From Bacillota bacterium (GTDB lineage: Bacteria; Bacillota; Clostridia; Christensenellales; Aristaeellaceae), in NCBI GenBank assembly GCA_023435435.1, contig JAEYRW010000059.1, positions 1 through 6,730 on the forward strand: 6,730 nucleotides of DNA. The letters are read 5' to 3'. Under the pieces are notes generated by a model. The model saw only the letters and a program-made list of their open reading frames with translations, had not been told where the DNA came from and ran no database searches. Position 1 is the first letter of the stretch; each line of letters starts with the position of its first letter. Positions 4,941 through 6,730 of the stretch are shown one piece after another. The translations under genes were made by a program, and so were the position numbers.

Positions 4941-6701
4941 ATGACGACCAAAATCGCAATGGACACCCTGTGGGTCATCATCGCAGGCGCGCTCGTTTTC
5001 TTCATGAACCTCGGCTTCGCGGCCGTCGAGAGCGGCTTCGCACGGCAGAAGAACGCGGTCAACATCCTCTCGAAGAACTTCATCGTGTTCGCCGTCTCCT
5101 CCCTTGGCTTCCTGCTCCTGGGCTGGGGTCTGATGTTCGGCGACGGCAACGGCTTCATTGGCCTCAAGGGCCTGTTCATGGCCGGCGGCGCGGACAATTC
5201 TCCCGCCACGGGCGCGGCCTATTCCGGCGTGTACGGCGCCATCTCATGGGCCACGGTGCCGCTGTGGGCAAAGTTCTTCTTTCAACTCGTGTTCTGCGGA
5301 ACCGCGGCCACCATCGTCTCCGGCGCGGTGGCCGAGCGCATTAAGTACATCTCCTTCATCGTCTTCTCCCTGATCCTGACCATGATCGTCTACCCCATTG
5401 TGGGCCACTGGATCTGGGGCGGCGGCTTCCTTCAGGCCATCGGCATGCTCGACTTCGCGGGCGGCACGGTTGTGCACTCCGTCGGCGGCTGGGCGGCGCT
5501 GGCGGGCGTCATGATCCTCGGGCCGCGCATCGGCAAGTACACGAAGGACGGCAAGATTCATCCCATTCCCGGCCACAGCATGAGCCTTGCCACCATCGGC
5601 GCGTTCGTGCTCTGGCTCGGCTGGTTCGGCTTCAACCCCGGCTCCACCATGGCGGCTGATCCGACTTCCATCTCCCACATCGTCGTGACCACCAACACCG
5701 CGGGCGTCGTCGCGCTGCTGACCGCCACGGCAACCGCCTGGATCGTCATCGGAAAGCCCGACCTGGGCATGTCCATCAACGGCCTTTTGGCGGGCCTCGT
5801 GGCCATCACCCCGGCGTGCGCGTTCGTCAGCGTGCCCAGTTCCCTCATCATCGGCGCGATCTCCGGCATTCTGGTGGTCCTCTCCGTCATCCTGTTTGAC
5901 AAACTGAAGCTCGACGACCCGGTAGGCGCGCTGTCCGTTCATCTGGTGCACGGCGTGCTGGGCACCCTGTTCGTAGGCCTGTTCGCCCAGGACGGCATCG
6001 GCGGCATCTCGTCGCTGAACGGCCTGTTCTTCGGCGGCGGGCTGACTCTCCTCGGCCACCAGGCACTGGGCGCACTTTGCGTGGGCGCGTTCGTATTCCC
6101 CGCCTCGGCGCTGGCATGGCTCGCCATCAAAAAAACCGTCGGCATGCGCGTCACCGCCAAGGAAGAAATCGAAGGCCTCGACCTGGGCGAGCACGGCAAC
6201 CAGGCGTATCCCGACTTTGTTACTTACGACAATACAATGGACATCGAATCCGCGGACGGTGCCTTCGCCCCCAACGCGGTACCCATCGAAAAGGCCGTGC
6301 CCGTGGTGGTCGCGCCGCCGGTGGAGATGCCCCTTCCCAACGGCCCGCGCATGACCAAGATTGAGATCATCACCAAGCAGAGCCGCTTCGAGACGCTCAA
6401 AACCGAGCTCGACAAGATCGGCATTACCGGCATGACGGTCACCAACGTCCTGGGCTACGGCGTGCAGGGCGGGCGCACGGAGTTCTACCGCGGCGTCGAG
6501 TTCGAGACGCACCTCCTGCCAAAGATCAAGATCGAGATCGTGGTGAGCAAGGTCCCCGCGCGCACGGTCATCGACACGGCCAAGAAGGTGCTCTACACCG
6601 GAAACATCGGCGACGGCAAGATCTTCGTCAGCCACATCGAGAACGCTGTGAAGGTCAGAACCGGCGAGGAAGGCTACGACGCCCTTCAGGACGTGGAATA
6701 A
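4941..6701 (+). CDS. Ammonium channel fused to a C-terminal PII signalling domain (Amt-GlnB fusion)
   Basis: This 586-residue membrane protein joins an Amt/MEP/Rh ammonium channel (about 8-400) to a whole PII protein (471-586). Channel landmarks are Trp159, DFAGGTVVH with Asp171 and His179, and His334 in DDPVGALSVH, matching the essential Asp160 and twin His168/His318 of E. coli AmtB. The conserved cytoplasmic tail GLDLGEHGNQAY (412-423) is kept. A Pro/Val-rich linker of about 47 residues (424-470) follows. The PII domain aligns with E. coli GlnB without gaps: Gln39, Tyr46, Arg47, Lys58, GDGKIF (87-92) and Arg103 are retained, but Tyr51, the uridylylation site, is Phe (fusion residue 521). 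Arg101 is Lys. PII likely senses ATP/ADP and 2-oxoglutarate and plugs its own channel; both parts form trimers in their families. ATG 4941 follows GAGGGAG (4931-4937); no ribosome binding site precedes PII Met471. Confidence 0.95.
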   Translation: MTTKIAMDTLWVIIAGALVFFMNLGFAAVESGFARQKNAVNILSKNFIVFAVSSLGFLLLGWGLMFGDGNGFIGLKGLFMAGGADNSPATGAAYSGVYGAISWATVPLWAKFFFQLVFCGTAATIVSGAVAERIKYISFIVFSLILTMIVYPIVGHWIWGGGFLQAIGMLDFAGGTVVHSVGGWAALAGVMILGPRIGKYTKDGKIHPIPGHSMSLATIGAFVLWLGWFGFNPGSTMAADPTSISHIVVTTNTAGVVALLTATATAWIVIGKPDLGMSINGLLAGLVAITPACAFVSVPSSLIIGAISGILVVLSVILFDKLKLDDPVGALSVHLVHGVLGTLFVGLFAQDGIGGISSLNGLFFGGGLTLLGHQALGALCVGAFVFPASALAWLAIKKTVGMRVTAKEEIEGLDLGEHGNQAYPDFVTYDNTMDIESADGAFAPNAVPIEKAVPVVVAPPVEMPLPNGPRMTKIEIITKQSRFETLKTELDKIGITGMTVTNVLGYGVQGGRTEFYRGVEFETHLLPKIKIEIVVSKVPARTVIDTAKKVLYTGNIGDGKIFVSHIENAVKVRTGEEGYDALQDVE

Positions 6702-6730
6702 CCTTTACAGCCAAACCAAAAGGCCGGGAA

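Noticed and set aside
5244..6635. 463-codon open frame on the minus strand opposite the channel gene
   Set aside because: It has the same charged, low-complexity composition as other antisense shadows; the plus strand is an unmistakable Amt-PII gene.

Overview
The window reads as a chromosomal segment of a GC-rich anaerobic Firmicute, probably Clostridia of the Oscillospirales or Christensenellales kind. This placement is an inference from strong AGGAGG-type ribosome binding sites, sigma-A promoters (TTGACA with 17-nt spacing), U-tract terminators, high third-position GC and the gene families. All four large genes lie on the plus strand. No tRNA, rRNA, CRISPR array, transposase or phage gene was seen.

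Layout. Positions 1-171 hold two copies of a 97-nt-period direct repeat, each carrying a strong hairpin and ending in a Shine-Dalgarno-like sequence. The second copy abuts a flavin reductase-family gene (187-693). Positions 694-1062 are non-coding but rich in hairpins: a two-hairpin REP/terminator-like element directly after the stop codon, then at least four more stem-loops. A near-consensus promoter (1063-1091), with a perfect palindrome upstream, drives a three-gene operon (1123-4581): an ABC-2 type exporter ATPase with an unusual insert just before its signature motif, then two divergent paralogous permeases, all overlapping. Two intrinsic terminators in tandem (4595-4637 and 4670-4723) close the operon.

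The last unit is a nitrogen module. An extended -10 promoter (4789-4817) preceded by an inverted repeat leads into a leader RNA. In that leader a hexaloop hairpin of the kind bound by ANTAR antiterminators is mutually exclusive with an intrinsic terminator (4845-4887). Downstream is an ammonium channel fused in frame to a complete PII signalling domain (4941-6701). The PII domain keeps the ligand-binding and channel-plugging residues but has Phe in place of the uridylylated Tyr51. The last 29 nt (6702-6730) hold nothing recognisable.

The most interesting signal is this nitrogen module: a channel carrying its own PII plug, apparently not controlled by Tyr51 modification, whose expression seems gated by conditional termination in the leader. 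The ABC exporter and the flavin reductase look like independent accessory genes with no visible link to it.
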